Made by a program: the position numbers and the translations under genes
Part shown: piece after piece, positions 6,473 through 6,679 of the stretch
How the letters are laid out: each line of letters starts with the position of its first letter
Numbering within the stretch: position 1 is the stretch's first letter
The notes under the pieces: generated by a model
The model's input: the letters and a program-made list of their open reading frames with translations, nothing else
What the model was told of the DNA's origin: nothing
Databases searched by the model: none
From: Prosthecobacter debontii
GTDB taxonomy: Bacteria; Verrucomicrobiota; Verrucomicrobiia; Verrucomicrobiales; Akkermansiaceae
Direction of reading: 5' to 3'
DNA length: 6,679 nucleotides
Assembly (NCBI GenBank): GCA_945885485.1
Contig: CAMCYT010000137.1
Span: 1 to 6,679 of the forward strand

Positions 6473-6679
6473 CTAGAGTAGATCGCCTTCGGCAGGTTTG
6501 GGTTCGCTTTCCTCTGTGGTTGAGATTTCAGAAGTTTCTTCTGGGATGATACTTTTTTGAGGAGCTAGGAGCTCCATGACTTCGAGTTGGATTTTTTCCA
6601 CTTCGTCGAGTGGGATGTTGGGGTCTTTGACGATAAAGACCTCGCCGGTTTTACGATGCTCGTAAATGCGGAGGATACC
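6473..6679 (-). CDS. Unrecognised protein, C-terminal 68 residues only
   Basis: The frame is open from the right edge to a TAG at 6475-6473, so only the end of the gene is present. The visible part begins GILRIYEHRKTGEVFIVKDP, continues with a probably helical stretch, LDEVEKIQLEVMELLAP (24-40 of the visible part), and ends in an acidic Ser/Thr/Glu/Pro-rich tail of about 25 residues. Codon usage and strand match the neighbouring genes, and it stands 66 bp upstream of grpE in the same direction, so it is probably a real gene. I do not recognise the family. It does not resemble the C-terminus of HrcA, the repressor often found before grpE. It is only an inference that it belongs to the same operon. 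Confidence 0.7.
   Translation of the reverse strand, partial: GILRIYEHRKTGEVFIVKDPNIPLDEVEKIQLEVMELLAPQKSIIPEETSEISTTEESEPKPAEGDLL

Overview
The window holds a minus-strand block of housekeeping genes, flanked on the left by one convergent plus-strand gene. No mobile element, CRISPR array, rRNA or tRNA was seen. The likely source is a Gram-negative bacterium of the Planctomycetes-Verrucomicrobia-Chlamydiae group, most probably Verrucomicrobiota. That is inferred from the fused SecDF, the secreted multi-EF-hand protein and the lack of Shine-Dalgarno sequences; no phylogenetic marker was compared, so the assignment is tentative.

Layout from left to right. At 2-604 (+) is the 3' part of a gene for an exported calcium-binding protein with four EF-hands; its start lies outside the window. 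A bidirectional intrinsic terminator (653-689) separates it from the block read from right to left. In transcription order that block is: the last 68 codons of an unrecognised gene (6679-6473), grpE (6406-5846), dnaJ (5794-4670), tgt (4639-3509), yajC (3512-3195) and a fused secDF (3133-710). Gaps are 66, 51 and 30 bp, then a 4-bp ATGA overlap between tgt and yajC, then 61 bp. The window is almost entirely coding and no gene-free stretch exceeds 300 bases.

The genes fall into two functional groups. GrpE and DnaJ are the nucleotide exchange factor and J-domain co-chaperone of DnaK, which is not in the window. Tgt makes the queuosine precursor modification in tRNA and is classically clustered with yajC and secD/secF, whose products are the accessory membrane complex of the Sec translocon. 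Here the chaperone pair sits directly upstream of that cluster and may be co-transcribed with it, although sigma70-like sequences lie just upstream of grpE and dnaJ.

No plainly new system is visible. The points most worth a second look are: a Tgt in which the usual Cys-x-Cys-x2-Cys zinc ligands are replaced without any frameshift; absence of a Shine-Dalgarno sequence at all five visible starts, with putative -10 boxes only 8-12 nt from two ATGs; an extra N-terminal membrane segment in SecDF; and an EF-hand protein built from an internal duplication.
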